Assembly (NCBI GenBank): GCA_029964075.1
Contig: CM057136.1
Location: 15,488,381-15,552,380, forward strand
Reading direction: 5' to 3'
DNA: 64,000 nt
Origin: Patiria pectinifera
Lineage: Eukaryota; Echinodermata; Asteroidea; Valvatida; Asterinidae
Position 1 is the first letter of the stretch; every line of letters begins with the position of its first letter. The notes below the pieces were generated by a model. It made no database searches and was not told the DNA's origin. It worked only from the letters and a program-made list of their open reading frames with translations. This document shows positions 26,601 to 38,610 of this stretch, one piece after another. Made by a program: the position numbers and the translations under genes.

Positions 26601-29305
26601 TACCCAGGCTACATGATTAATACTACTTACGGATTCGTTGTTTATAGCGTGACAGGAACAGCTAAGGTAAGTAAAGTTGTATCCGCCCAGTCCTTCTATA
26701 TCCAGGTTTTCCGACAACAACATTTCCGATTTTTGTATGAAACTGCCGGAATATAAGGCTGAAAGGCCCAGTTTTTATTCCATGGTAGTCTTAGGTTCAT
26801 ATCTCGCTTCAGGCAATTTCCTATCACATCGCACATTACCGAAAGTTCCTATTATTGATCGTAAGAAGTCAAATATACTATGCCATATAATTTTGTTCTA
26901 ATGAATTATTCTTCCTGTAGGCAGGTCCGTGGACGATAGACATTCAAAACACCGATCCATCTCTACCAACCAGCGTCCAGGTTTCGCTGACGTCATACCC
27001 CAGAGATGATGACGTGCCGCCCATTTCCGTGACGTCATCAATCAGCGAGCTCACTAAAAACATATCAGCGACCGAGGTGCCGTTAGCAATCTTCGCCGAA
27101 GTGCGTCAGGGGTACAGCCAGGTGGTGGTCAATGCTACTGTCATGGCCTCGGTGTCGATACCAAGCCAGATAGATCCTGTCGAGATTCAATTAATCGATA
27201 CCGGAACAGGTAAAGTATATCGGGGTTCGAATGTGGCTTTTCAATAGCAGACACCAAGGCATCGTTTCTGAGATGGGAGGATTGTTTGACAAACTACGAT
27301 TTCTCCTCAGAAGTCCATATTTTAGTAAATAATTTCCCAATATTCAATCACATCTAATTTAGCACTATTTTTTTCGGTCCAAGTACACGAAAAAGTTGTT
27401 TAATTTTTTACCAACATCGATTATTCTGCAGGGGCTGATATAACCAGGAACGATGGTATTTACTCCGGCTATTTCACGAAGTACACTGTGGACGGTTTAT
27501 ACAGCGTGGAGGTGCGCGTCGAGAATAGTGGACATGCAACAGTCGCCGGATTTCCATTCTCTTCTGGAGTTGCTGGCAGGAATTTGAATTCACAAGGTAT
27601 GTTCCTTGCATACTACATTTAGATAGGTAGATGTGTAATGAGGAACGACATAATAGGGTAGAGTTTATAGGTATGCAGTCCCATTTTGGTCATAAACATA
27701 AAATCGTCAAAATAATGTGAACAGTCTACGTAGGTCTAACTGTAATGCAAAGATACTAAAACAATCCAATATGAATTATTTTTAATGAAACCATCAAATT
27801 CAAATATATTTTAACAAAGTCTAAATTCTTTAAATTCGATTCGGTTTTAATCAGTTTTTTGTTTGTTATTTATGTTGAAAATCCAGCGCCGATCTTTCAG
27901 CGCGTAGTCTCCGCGGGCTCCAGCAGGGTCTTTGACGTGCCCAGCACGGACGTGTTTCCCCCCGCTAAAGTGACGGATTTACGGGTGGTCGATTCGTCGT
28001 TTGCAGATAGGACGGTCACTCTTGCCTGGACCGCCACTGGTGACGACTTCGATAACGGAGAAGGTAGGCTTGTTTTTGTTTTTTACCAGATGGGTACTAA
28101 TCAAGCTTCACGCTTTTTAATTAGTCCCATATTCATTTCTAAACGAACCCTCCCCCCGGAAAAAAATGGCTCAGGTCCAGTGCGTACTTGTTTAATTTGG
28201 CGCGCGCGTCCATTGACAGCATTGAGCCATAGATATAGAATAAAAAGCATTGAGCATGCGCGTGTGACCGAGAAGACGCGCGTGAAGACGCCGAAGCCAG
28301 TTTTTGGCAACACCTTAAAAAAAAACAAGCTATTTCCATCTACCGATCCTGTAACTTATTACAAACTTCACTCGTCTGTCTGCAGCTGCGTCATACGAAC
28401 TGACAAGAGGAGTTGACGTGGACTCGATTCTGTCGGGATCTGAAGCCGTCCCCGTTCGACAGTCTGACATTCTCAGCGGAAACCTAACCGATCCTCAATC
28501 GTCCGGAGCAACCGAGGAATTTACCGTCATCGTGCCGGTTGTCTGCGACGTGTCGCCCTTAGCCTTTGCCGTGGTGGTTCGGGACGAGGCCGGTCTGGCA
28601 TCTCCGCGGTCCAATATCGCCCTGGTCGCCGTGCGCAGATTCATCCCAGGACCTACCACACTCGCTCCACCGACAACCACGCCGACTGGAATCGATTCCA
28701 CGGCATCTACAAATGGGACGACTCAATCATACGATACCACGGTTCTGGAATCGACACCGAGCTCTATGTCGATATCGAGCGTTGTGTCGACACAAAGCAT
28801 GGTATATGTACCAAGCGGGGTATCGACACCGAGCAAGGCATCGACGCTGAGCTTGATGTCGACACTTAGCGGGGTGTCAACTCCGAACGGGGTATCCACA
28901 CCAAGCATGATATCGACACCGAGCGGGGTGTCAACACCAACCGGGGCATCGACACCAAGCATGACATCGACCCTGAGCGGGGTGTCAACACCAGCCGGGG
29001 CATCGACATCGGACGCGATATCGACACTGCAGAGCAGGGTACCGTCACCAGTAACCGGTACAGAGGAACCGATTCTCAGCCGTGATGCAATCATCATCGC
29101 CAGTGTCCTAGGCAGCATCGGGCTGGTGACGGCTGTTGCAATCGGATTGGTGTCCCTAAGTAAATTGTACTCGTCGCACAGAGTGACCCCATCCCGGCCT
29201 GGATCCGAAAGATCGACCGACGGACTCTGGGATCCAGAGAAACAAGAAGTAGATTCACTACACGTGACAGATTTGGGTGATCAGGGTATAGAATCCGAAG
29301 TGTAA
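20677..29305 (+). CDS. Diverged CLCA-family paralog with altered protease and VWA metal sites
   Basis: Fifteen exons join in phase: 20677-20844, 21440-21737, 22153-22270, 22894-23068, 23374-23506, 23700-23815, 24391-24612, 24939-25125, 25722-25834, 26012-26123, 26548-26666, 26921-27209, 27432-27596, 27887-28063, 28386-29305. They total 3312 nt (1103 aa). The intron positions and domain order match the previous gene: signal peptide, N-terminal CLCA domain, VWA, beta-sandwich, fibronectin-III-like part, linker, transmembrane helix (about 1031-1056) and a ~47-residue tail. The protease motif reads YEWGHYRWGLFDE, with Tyr161 replacing the first zinc His. The MIDAS residues are E330, S332, Y334, T399 and N428 instead of D, S, S, T, D. 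The frame is otherwise intact, so this is a probable catalytically inactive but expressed protein rather than a pseudogene. The linker (about 890-1010) is Ser/Thr-rich and mucin-like. Confidence 0.92.
23884..23910 (+). mobile_element. Solo transposon end fragment
   Basis: TACAGGGTGGTTCAAAATAA resembles the ends of the foldback at 10508-10976 and CAGGGTG-type DNA transposon termini. No matching inverted end was found nearby, so it is a relic or a chance match. Confidence 0.35.
28790..29017 (+). repeat. 18-nt coding minisatellite (mucin-like STPxxx units)
   Basis: Inside the last exon of the third CLCA-like gene, about a dozen 18-nt units encode STPSGV, STPTGA, STPSMI and variants. Dense Ser/Thr next to Pro predicts O-glycosylation of the stalk just outside the membrane. 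Copy number is probably polymorphic. Confidence 0.85.
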
Positions 29306-30686
29306 CTTTTTTTGTAAAGTTTTTTAGAGACAAGTATCGCCCCTTACACGACATTGAAAATCGCGACCAGCTCTGCAATTTTATTTTAAGCGATAAATAT
29401 TAATGTGAATACTATAATCTTGTTGTGATTAATAATTTTAACATCTGGATAAAATATCGTATCATTTTTGGCCAAAATGCATTTTTTCAAAGCGAGGCGA
29501 ATGATGTTTTACACTGTGAAATCTTTGGTATTTTTTACCAAATTAATCCTAATAATTAGCGTAAATGCAAACCATTGCCAGATTACGTGTTTATGCAATT
29601 TAGAAAGGCATATATTTTTTGCACATGTTTTAAAGGAAGATTTAATAGCCGAACAAACGCCCTAAGATTGAAATATGTATGTAAATAGAATTTATGTATA
29701 TTTATTATTGAAATTCAGTGTACACGAAGATCTATTTTCACGAAAGATTTATTTGTAAATATGACCAGATGGAATTATTTTTGCCAAAATCTACACAATA
29801 ATGGATTTACGTGTTTTTACATTACTGTGGATAGTCATCTGTTAACTAACATAAGATGTTCATTGCTGCTCTGCAGCTAAATCAAAATGAAAAATATAGG
29901 TTCTATATACATATAGATCTTTCCAATATCACGAAAGAATTTGCGGTAGCAATTAAAATCGATCAGAAAATAATTGCATAATTTAAAAAAAAGTTATAAC
30001 TTACAATCATTTAGCACCATATTACTTAATAATTTTTAGTGATTGCTTCTATTTTATGTACATTTTGCTATCCGGGAAATAACCTGATTAATTTTATTGA
30101 AATTGATGTCTCCGTCAGACAAGTTGTAAAAATAAAATTCCTGGAGTAGTGCCGGCATCTTGGTACATTTACATAATGCCTTGTATTTTGGAGGTTACAG
30201 ACTTGTGTCAAAACTGAGTATCTTTTAAGATGGAGATAGGCCTATAATTATGAAAAGCAGATCATTATAATGATAGTGTTCGCAATAGGACTCATTACAA
30301 TTGTAAATCGTAGGCCACAATAGACTTGCGCGGTTGGCACTGGCTTTTTTTTTGCAAACCACCTGCAAACAAAACTATGGAAGGCCCAACCAAAAAAAAA
30401 AAAAGAGTCAAGACAGATCACCAAAATATTATTTTGATACTAGAAAATACAACATTTTCACACAAGCTACAAAAAATAATTACACACACACCTTTTTTTA
30501 CTTTGTGTTGGCGTTTATGAGGATTTTTTTAAAAAATATGCCAACCACCACGGCTTCTATTTATGCGCTTATGGCAGCCCATACAAAATGGCGCCAATGT
30601 TTACAAACAAAAGAAAGGCCTATAGGCTAGTCGGTCACAGTCCTTCGGTCACAGTCCTTCGGTCAAATCTGCGGTGTCCCGTTTAA

Positions 30687-30812
30687 TAGCCTATTCGAGG
30701 TATGGCCCACGTAATATGAGGGCGCTGTTTGATTTGGGTAAAGTCTTTTTGTATTTACTCAAACCAAATAATAGCGCCCTCATATTGTGTCGGCCATAAA
30801 TCAAATAGGCTA
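30687..30812. mobile_element. Foldback MITE
   Basis: The left arm (TAGCCTATTCGAGGTATGGCC, ATGAGGGCGCT) is inverted on the right (AGCGCCCTCAT, GGCCATAAATCAAATAGGCTA). A diverged copy lies at about 31670-31820 in the last intron of the tetraspanin gene, sharing GAGGGCGCT and ACCCAAACCAAATAGCGCCC. Confidence 0.7.
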
Positions 30813-31160
30813 ATACTTGGCTTTATGCAGTAACTGCGAACCTATTGGGTTTTGGGGTGGTTATTTTTGAACGATGCCCTCTATTGTCGCAGTTGATCCA
30901 TGTCTGTGCAAAGTGGCCCCAACCATGGTAGTCCTGGACCCAAAGCGCCCCCAGGCGACACCACGACTCCGTGGTTGTCACATCACAAATTTTGGATTAT
31001 ACAAACTCGGCAAACGGTTTGACAAATTAGAAACTTGTGCTAATTTTGACACTGTTGCAATGTCAATGCCTCCATGCTTCCAATATTTGCATACTCTGTA
31101 AAATTTACCTTTTGTATTTTGTGCTTATCGTCGGTAGCAGGCAAACTTCATTTTTCGGGG

Positions 31161-31166
31161 TTTATT
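31161..31166 (-). promoter_or_regulatory. Candidate poly(A) signal of the tetraspanin gene
   Basis: TTTATT on the plus strand reads AATAAA on the minus strand, about 160 nt beyond the stop codon. Confidence 0.4.
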
Positions 31167-31327
31167 TTCAAACATTAAAAGCGTGGAAACAATGTCTCGT
31201 TGATTTGCATTGAACAGTGAATTTGTCTAAGAAACAGTTGAATCAACCCAGCAGTTTTTGCAGTGTTTGCGCCATAGTGACTGGAAGTTGGCGGGAACTA
31301 ATCCAAAAGTTGGTTATCCGCTCCGGA

Positions 31328-34300
31328 CTACCAGTAGGACTTCACACATTCGATGTCGTTGACCAGCGACTTGGCCAGGCAAATGGACAGACACTCCAGG
31401 ATAATCAGCACCCCGCCAGCCACGCCCAGCACGATGGCGTTATTGACGAACCAGTTCTTCATTCCGTCCACGCAGCCGGTGTAGTAGATGTCCGGTCGCG
31501 GATCGCCCGGGCTCCGTTCCTCTAGAGCACCGAAGCCGCACTGGTAGTTGGCGACGTCCGCGGCAGGATCCGGCTGGCAGCAGGAGTAAGGCACGCTGCA
31601 CTTGGAACGGGCCGGCGAGTCGCAGGCAAAGTATCTGAAACATAAAGTAATAGGCCATGTTTTTATTAAATGAGGGCGCTTTAATTAGCCTTTTATTTGG
31701 AGTTATGGCCGACACGGGAGGGCGCGACTTTACCCAAACCAAATAGCGCCCTCGTATTGTATCAGTCATACCCATTGATCTCCATATGGAGATCAATGGT
31801 CATACCTCGAAATATGGCGTTATTTTGGAGCACACAAGCTAACAGACGTGAATCTAGGGTTGTCGAAGTAGGCATTCGCTTACATGTAAGTATATAGTGA
31901 TAGCAAAATTCAAAACGTACGTTTTTACATTCATTAAGTTTAAGAAGAGAATAAGATTTTTACATTGATTCAAATAAGCCTCAGTGACTGCTAAGACGCC
32001 ATCTTTGCAACACATTGAATAATGGGCTAAAGTCGACATCTCCTAGTAGAACTGTATTGCTTTTGATCGAAGAGTCGGGGAGTTTTACTCCTTTTGTTAA
32101 CGCAATTCGAAACATTTAAGGTATTCTGACCACAAACAAATAACTGTACAGGACAGACATCGGAGGAAACATGACACACGGGCCTCACAAATGAGCAGAC
32201 AGGCAAACGAGCAAAGAAAAACACCACAAGCGAATAAGCCACTAACTGACGAAACCAAAATGAAGGAGCAGTACTAAAGGGCAGTGTCTTCAAAACTTAA
32301 AAATTCTTACATGTTTTTCTCCCAATCGTCAGGTCCTGTCGATCCACAACACTGTAGCGACTCCTGCATTCCGTCCATTATAAACTGCGTGTCGGGATCA
32401 TCTGCCAAACAATCAGACAAGATTGGCACCAAAAGGTCAGTTGTATTTCTATTAGTTTAACAGTCGTGTTTTAATTATAGTTTTTGGCAAATGTAAAAAC
32501 CAAAATAGCATCCACTGAGCTGAAACCAGGTTAGTATTAGTTTTTAACATCGAAATCGACCAGAAGGCACATTGCCATGTGAATATGAGCGGGAAGAGTT
32601 GGTTCTGAAAGATTCACCATTTTGTGTCCGCCTTGACAGACAATTCAGGAACAACATTTCGTCACAGCAGATTTCGGATCATACTTTTGTTTAATCTGTC
32701 TTTTAAAACGTATTACGATATTTAGTGAGTGTGTTGTAGTGGAATTAAAAAGAAGTGAAAAGTTCGGCTTCATGACAGATTTAATAACAAGCTCAATCGG
32801 AAATATCTCGGAAGCTGCAGGCCAACGAATTCGTGTTCATGCATGAGTCACGTGATTGTGCCATGTAATTTCTAGAAGAAGTAGTGTTTTGAGTAAAAAT
32901 TAAACCAGGTTTTTGACCCCAGTGACTCCATGATGACCTTTGACCCCAGTTTGGTCATGTGACATGTTGGGGCTGGGCTACTGACACTTTTGACAAAGTT
33001 TGGTTGAAATCGATCAAAAAAATAGGAGCAATAGACAATGTCAACGTTTGTTACTAACTAACTAACGGAGAGACATGATGATTTAACAAATCGATTTGTT
33101 AAGCTGCTATCCCGCAGCTAACAAAAAAGAAACAAACAAAAAACGTGCTGATACCATTAACTCACCGTAGTAATTTTTAATGGAGCCATCGATCCAGTCC
33201 TCCAGAATACCAAAGACTTTGTCTTGATAGAAGTAAGCCAGCACCCCGATAGTAATCTCAGCTAGTAAGATGAGGATCAGCGAGTACGCGAAGAACTTGA
33301 GCATGCACGTGTTTTCACGAAGGGCGCCGATACAGCCGCTGGTCGCCAGCAAGAAGATGACAGCGCCGACGATAATGAAGCCGTACATAGGATCGAAACC
33401 GATGCCGGCAACCTGCGAAGAGACAAGAGGGCGAGCGAGATTGTGGCTTTAGTCTATCGGTTACTGAAGGGCCATTTCTGAAACCTGGGTTTCGTCACTG
33501 GATCGGCTCCTTTTCTTGCTCTGGCTACCTCTCTGGCCATGGAACCACTTTGTAGGGTATTCTTTAGAAGTAGGAAGAGTCCAAGACCTTGGCTTGGAAA
33601 TAATGGCTCGACACCCGGCTGTGACAGAAAACAACAAGATCCGGACGGATCTTACAATAGTAAAACTGGAGCTGCATCAAAGGCCGAAATTTGACGAACG
33701 ACCTAGGGGCGGATTGGCCGCACATGAAGCCAATCAGCAAAATTACAGCAGATCTTGAGTCCTGCGCTACAGACCACGAGGCATTGGTGCTCTTTTAGAT
33801 GCGAATAATTATTAACCGGCAATTTACTTCTTCTGCACAATACACCTCTTATTAACCGAATCTGGAGGGTGGGGGGGGGGAGAAAAAATAGATCAAAGCA
33901 AAACTCAGACCTACCTCCGCGATGGCTTCCACGCTGGCCAGCGCCTTGGAGACCACGCCCCAGATGCCGAACCCAAGCAGGAACACGCCCAGCAACCAGA
34001 AGAGCAAGTTAAGGAAGAAGACGGTGTACTTGATGCAGGGACTGACCTCTACGCCCGGCGGAGCGCGCCGGAACCGCCGGAACGACTGCTTCTTGGCCTG
34101 CTGCTGTCCTCTCTGCTGCTGCTGGCGTGATTTTGGTTGTTGTTGCTGCTTTGGTTGTTGTTGCTTTGGTTGTTGTTGTTGCTTTGGGCGTTGCTGCTGC
34201 TGCTGCCGTTGCGGTTGGCGATTTTGTTCGTACTGTGGCTGTGCCTGCGGCTGTTTCATGAGAAATAGTTTATGTGATATCAATTATTGCTCTGTATGGA

Positions 34301-34744
34301 TTATTTAATACATTGTTGTGTGATATTTTTGTTAGGACGCATGTAGTAAGCAAATAAGCTTTATAATTTGAGGTATTATGCGTATTTAGCAACTTAGTCC
34401 TGTTGATCGATGGATCACTAAAGTATTGTACGGTGTGTGTAGTATCAACAGTGTTGCGTTTTCGCATATAGGATCAAGGAACACACCTGAGTTTGGGGCT
34501 CAAGTGTCCTCAAACTCACTTTTATCACCGTTGAGGGCGTAATTATCCACAAATCCATACCTACCGGTGGCTGTTGTGGTCTGCGATAAGGCTGTTGGGG
34601 TTGCTGGGGAGCGCCAGGAGCCGACTGCTGCATGTAGTAGCCTTGGTCTCTCATCTCTGGGTACCTCATCTCTTGGTTGATGTTGTACGGGGGTGGGCGC
34701 TCCAATTCCCCTGGAAAAGGTTCTGTCTTAGTGGTACGTCCCAT
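31328..34744 (-). CDS. Tetraspanin of the TspanC8 type (TSPAN33/5/14-like) with a long Pro/Gln-rich N-terminal tail
   Basis: Five minus-strand exons, in transcript order: 34744-34565, 34250-33915, 33412-33166, 32401-32311, 31634-31328, totalling 1161 nt (386 aa). Residues 1-131 form a cytoplasmic tail rich in Pro and Gln with PPPY at 17-20 and many QQQPK units. Four transmembrane helices follow, with VSPCIKYTVFFLNLLFWLLG at the first and GCIGALREN after the second. The large loop has CCG, YFAC, VPYSCC, QCG and TGC, giving eight cysteines, the signature of the TspanC8 group. TspanC8 proteins bind ADAM10 and govern its traffic and substrate choice, including Notch. The VPYSCC context is closest to TSPAN33/5/14 as I know them. 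The tail is unusual because tetraspanin N termini are usually 10-20 residues. An exon 1 with a different start is possible, since 5' UTR exons cannot be seen. Confidence 0.9.
31670..31820. mobile_element. Diverged foldback MITE in tetraspanin intron
   Basis: This is a second copy of the 30687-30812 family, with inverted GAGGGCGCT/AGCGCCCTC ends and a small internal palindrome (TTGATCTCCATATGGAGATCAA). Confidence 0.5.
34144..34213 (-). repeat. CAA/CAG-rich coding repeat (polyglutamine tracts)
   Basis: Mixed CAA and CAG codons encode short Q runs broken by PK and RP in the tetraspanin tail. The mixture of codons suggests selection for the protein sequence rather than a fresh triplet expansion. 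Confidence 0.7.
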
Positions 34745-36746
34745 CGTCGTGGTGACCTGTTTTGCTTCAGAAGTTTGAAATCGGAGGTACAGCACTTTAT
34801 TCCACACTTGATGTCTTGAAACCTGTCTTTTTGAATTTGGTTATCAATCTCTGATTCTCTTCCCTAGAATATCTGTGGTTTTCCTCCAATAAAAGTAACA
34901 TTCTCACTTTTCTTCAATTCTCTCCACAGGTTTCTTTAGCCCTGTAATTCTCCATTCATTCACACAACTAAATAATAATAATCATTTAATTGATTCTCAG
35001 CGAACGAGGAACGGATTTATTTTTTATCCTCACACCCTTTCCTTGTTATAAAGTGTTTGTTTAATCTTGTTGACACACCACTGACAACTTACAGGCCATA
35101 ACTTGAAACCTATATACTACTTTATGCACAAATTCAAGAGCACACGGCATTCGCGAGTGCAAATACTACCATTTGACTTCGCAATGCGTGAACAATTTCG
35201 ACGAAAAAAATGGACTTTGGAATACACACGCCCTTTACATGACAGTGCTGTGCACGTCATGCACCGGGCTATTGACAGTTATTCAACTCGGTCTCTTGTA
35301 ATAGCCTGTATGAAAATGATAACAAAATTGAAATATTTTCAGTTTCTTATTAGGCCTATAGCTTTTCATAGACACAGCGTGAATTACAAGAAATGATTTT
35401 TCATAAGATCTGTTCCCGGTTGTACCATGTGACAACTCTCTTTTGTGAGTTTGTGAGGTCCTCAAAAAACCTTGAAAACTCATAAACTCACCAACCTTCG
35501 TATCATATCTAAAATGTGTGCACAATGAAATGAAAAAAAAACCCACAATCTTGATCTCTCTCTTTACTAATGTGGATAAATTCGAGTTTTAAAAGCAAGT
35601 CCCTTTAAAATATCTACAGAGAAACGTAAACAGAAATCTAAGTTTCGAACTGCACTGTCAAGTAAAGCTTATGCTACTTTTCAGTTTTGATATGTAAAAC
35701 GACACTGGTTTCAATTTTGAAAGGAGTGGTAAAGGTCAATGCATGTGCGTCATTCTTTTCAATTGTTTTCCCATAGCGTTCAGAAGCACACATTTAAGAT
35801 TGTGACAATTATGTGCTCGGTTTAAGCCGAAATATTCTGAAATTCTTTCTGTGTTTAGAACATTTTTTTCTTCACAAATCTATACTTGACATCGCACGAA
35901 AAATCTGCATAAAACACAGGCTTCAGTGATTACTGATCGATAGACAGGTTATTTCAAACACCGTGCCCAAAGCTAAATCTTTCATCATTTAATTCTTGTT
36001 ATTCCGATAAACAAAAGCATGGCATTTATAATCATGCGCTCACTGTGTTCCTTCCTTGATTCACTTCCCGATCAGCATTAGGTTTCTCGGAAGTTTGAAC
36101 TTTGTGTCGTTCACACCTATAACTATTTTAAAGGTGTAAACCACATCTTCGTTGGTATAATTATGATACATGTGTTAGTTGGTAAATAAAGAGTCGCACA
36201 TCCCCACACAAAGGCTTTGAAAGAAATGAAAACGAAATATGGTAATTATGGCTTAATACACAATATTTACTGTGGTAAGGCCTCGCCACCTTCCCAAACA
36301 AGACTGATTTTAAAGCATTCTGTCACTTGCTTTCATTTCATTAAAGGCTTATTATAGGATATCATTTGCTTTTCGTGCATATTGTTCGTTTCCATTAATA
36401 ACACCACTCAAAATCCAAAGATTGCTGTTCAGAACCTGACCTGTTGAAGTTTCAGCTCAGTGGATAGTACACATTTCGAGAAAACAGTGAAAAACCATGG
36501 ATAACCTTTTAATCACGAAACACAATTCGTCAATTGCACACTTTTTATTTCCAGAAATCAGTCAATTGATCCTTGGAATCACTGAGTATACATTTCTTGA
36601 TTTCTTCTATAAATGACATCAAGCCAGACGGAATAGTTTCACGAGGTGTTTAGTGCCAGTACCGTGATATATTTAATCCAGTAAGCTTTTGATAATAATT
36701 CGGTGGGTTACTTTTGGGATATGCAAATGATCTTTTATGCCTTGAA

Positions 36747-36940
36747 ATTAACATCGATTGCATTTGTGCAAAATTATGGCATTTCTAAAAACGCCACGTG
36801 CTGTTTGTGCAGGCAATGATCATCTTATATCGACATGGGTGATATTAACATCGATTGAATTTCTGCAAAATTATGGCATTTCTAAAAACGCCACGTGCCG
36901 TTTGTGTAGGCAATGATCATCTTACATCGACATGGGTGGA
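36747..36940 (+). repeat. Two-copy 97-bp direct tandem duplication
   Basis: ATTAACATCGATTG begins copies at 36747 and 36844. Both include AAAATTATGGCATTTCTAAA and GGCAATGATCATCTTA and differ at only a few sites. The second runs into a tRNA-like sequence. Confidence 0.8.
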
Positions 36941-37020
36941 CTCGAACCTGCGATCCCGCATAAGTTACAAGCAGACATCTCCATCATGTTAACATAGTGT
37001 AGGCCATGGCCTCGGCACCG
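36935..37020 (-). mobile_element. tRNA-derived SINE fragment
   Basis: On the minus strand, a B box (GGTTCGAGTCC) follows an A-box-like ATGGCCTACACTATG. The A box is degenerate and no cloverleaf could be completed, so it is more likely a SINE head than a tRNA gene. Confidence 0.45.
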
Positions 37021-38146
37021 TCGGATTGAAATAGAGGCCGAAAACCTCCGCTGTCTTGAAAGGATCAACTTTAACATAACGGCACGAATGAGTCATTGTT
37101 TTGTACGTCAAGCCTTGCTTTGGCCATTCCGCGCAAAAAAAACACCACCAAATCTCCATAGATTATAGCCATATATCGTTTAAACATAATTTGTACAAAA
37201 TGAAATGAAAACAATAAAATAACAAATATGTACCCTTACTGCGTACACATCCCAATACAATAAGCCTTAATTACACAAAACAGCATAAAAAATACAGTCG
37301 AACCCTGAGAAGATCAGCACTGTTAATACAAGGTCCTGCTTATAACAAGCAAAATTGTGGTCCTAAGTCTTTGTTTTTCTTTGTTTCCTTTGTTTTCCAA
37401 CACTGTTAATGAAAGGTATACCTGTTATAACAATGTAATTCGTAAAGTCACCAGGACGTTGTAGGTGTTTGACTATACATTGAGTCAAAATTTTCCACCA
37501 CGGCATAAACATGCCTTTATAGTATAGGCCTACAGTAGTTAAATTCGACAAGAAAAACATCCTCACCTGATCGAGTTGTACTGATGTTCAACGGGGGATA
37601 TTCCTGTAGGGAAATTTACCCCGAAGTCGAGCTTTGCCCTAAAAAAACAAGTGAGTGTAGTATTGCCAACACCACGACAGTGATATCGGGCAGGAACAGT
37701 GAGGCACGGGCGCAGCGTTTCCAAGTGAACCGGATTCTGGGGTCGACCTGTCGATATCGCCGTGCACATCTCGTGATACGCAACACCGTATATCCCCGCT
37801 ATCTCCAGTTGTCATAAATTTACATGTCGTGTTTGATGACACAAATGGTTGTAATCCATATTTCTAAAGCCCTTGTGGGTTGGTTTACTGCAAACATAAC
37901 GGTCAAAGTGCGGAGCTAGTACGGTTGGTTAATGGTTAACCCATGTGTCTGGCGCACAGCCATGCACGATGAAAACAGCTTGAGCGATTTCACAGCGATG
38001 CTTTTTAATCATTGATATACATGTAGTACTGGTTCCCCGCGGCTGTTGGTAACCTTGGAAACGACATCCATGGGATCGATGCATCTGTCTACTCATAAAA
38101 CGTGATATAGTAAAACATTAATATGTGATTTACTTAACAATGCATT

Positions 38147-38610
38147 CGGTGCATAGGCGTAGCCAGCTGTATAATATTTTGTACAGACTGCCCTTTTCTA
38201 TTCAAATGCCCTTTTTTTCACCAGCGCAGCAGCGCTTATTACCCCCCAATATTATGCAAAGAGTTCACTTTTGTTTAACAAGTGCCTTTTTTTCTGAACA
38301 AGTGCCCTTTTTAAAAGTAAGTGGTGGCCTTTTTGGTGCCATCGGCCGTTGCGGGTGCCTTTTTTTGTTAATTTCGCGCATGTATCGCCGTTAAAAGCAC
38401 CATATATTGTCCGTTTGTGTGCATCATCGTCGGTTTTGAACAGCGCCCCTATCGACAGATGGTACCAGCCCCCCCCCCCCCCCAAGTGGAGGCCAACGGA
38501 TAAAAAAAAAACGTGTTTACATTTCAGCACGGATGTACAAGTGCCCTTCTCAAAAAAGTTTAACCCCCCCCCCCCAATAAAAATGACCGTCCGTGCTACG
38601 CCACTGCGGT
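38147..38610. mobile_element. Probable degenerate DNA-transposon relic
   Basis: It starts GTGCATAGGCGTAGCCAG and ends near CCGTGCTACGCCACTGC, a rough inverted pair. The inside has repeated AGTGCCCTTTTT phrases and two long C-runs. No transposase is visible. Confidence 0.35.

Larger units (their letters stand above)
29306..31327. other. Intergenic DNA between the third CLCA-like gene and the tetraspanin gene
   Basis: AT-rich sequence after the CLCA stop, with an AATAAA at 30131-30136 as a distant poly(A) candidate. A short direct repeat (GGTCACAGTCCTTC twice near 30634) and the foldback at 30687-30812 follow. No exon is supported. The two genes converge here. Confidence 0.5.

Noticed and set aside
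28723..29118. Minus-strand 131-aa open frame with GVDTPLGVD repeats
   Set aside because: It is the antisense shadow of the STPxxx minisatellite in the last CLCA exon; the plus frame is spliced, in phase and homologous.
7840..29305. Calling the CLCA genes chloride channels
   Set aside because: The family was once named as channels, but the visible domains (signal peptide, HExxH protease, VWA, single membrane helix) fit the secreted or tethered regulator role.
20677..29305. Third CLCA-like gene as a pseudogene
   Set aside because: All 15 exons keep phase, splice sites and the signal and membrane segments; only metal-site residues are changed, which fits an inactive but real protein better.
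33922..34308. Plus-strand frame rich in CCCF/CC repeats
   Set aside because: It is the antisense of the Gln-rich tetraspanin exon; the minus frame has correct splice sites and family motifs.
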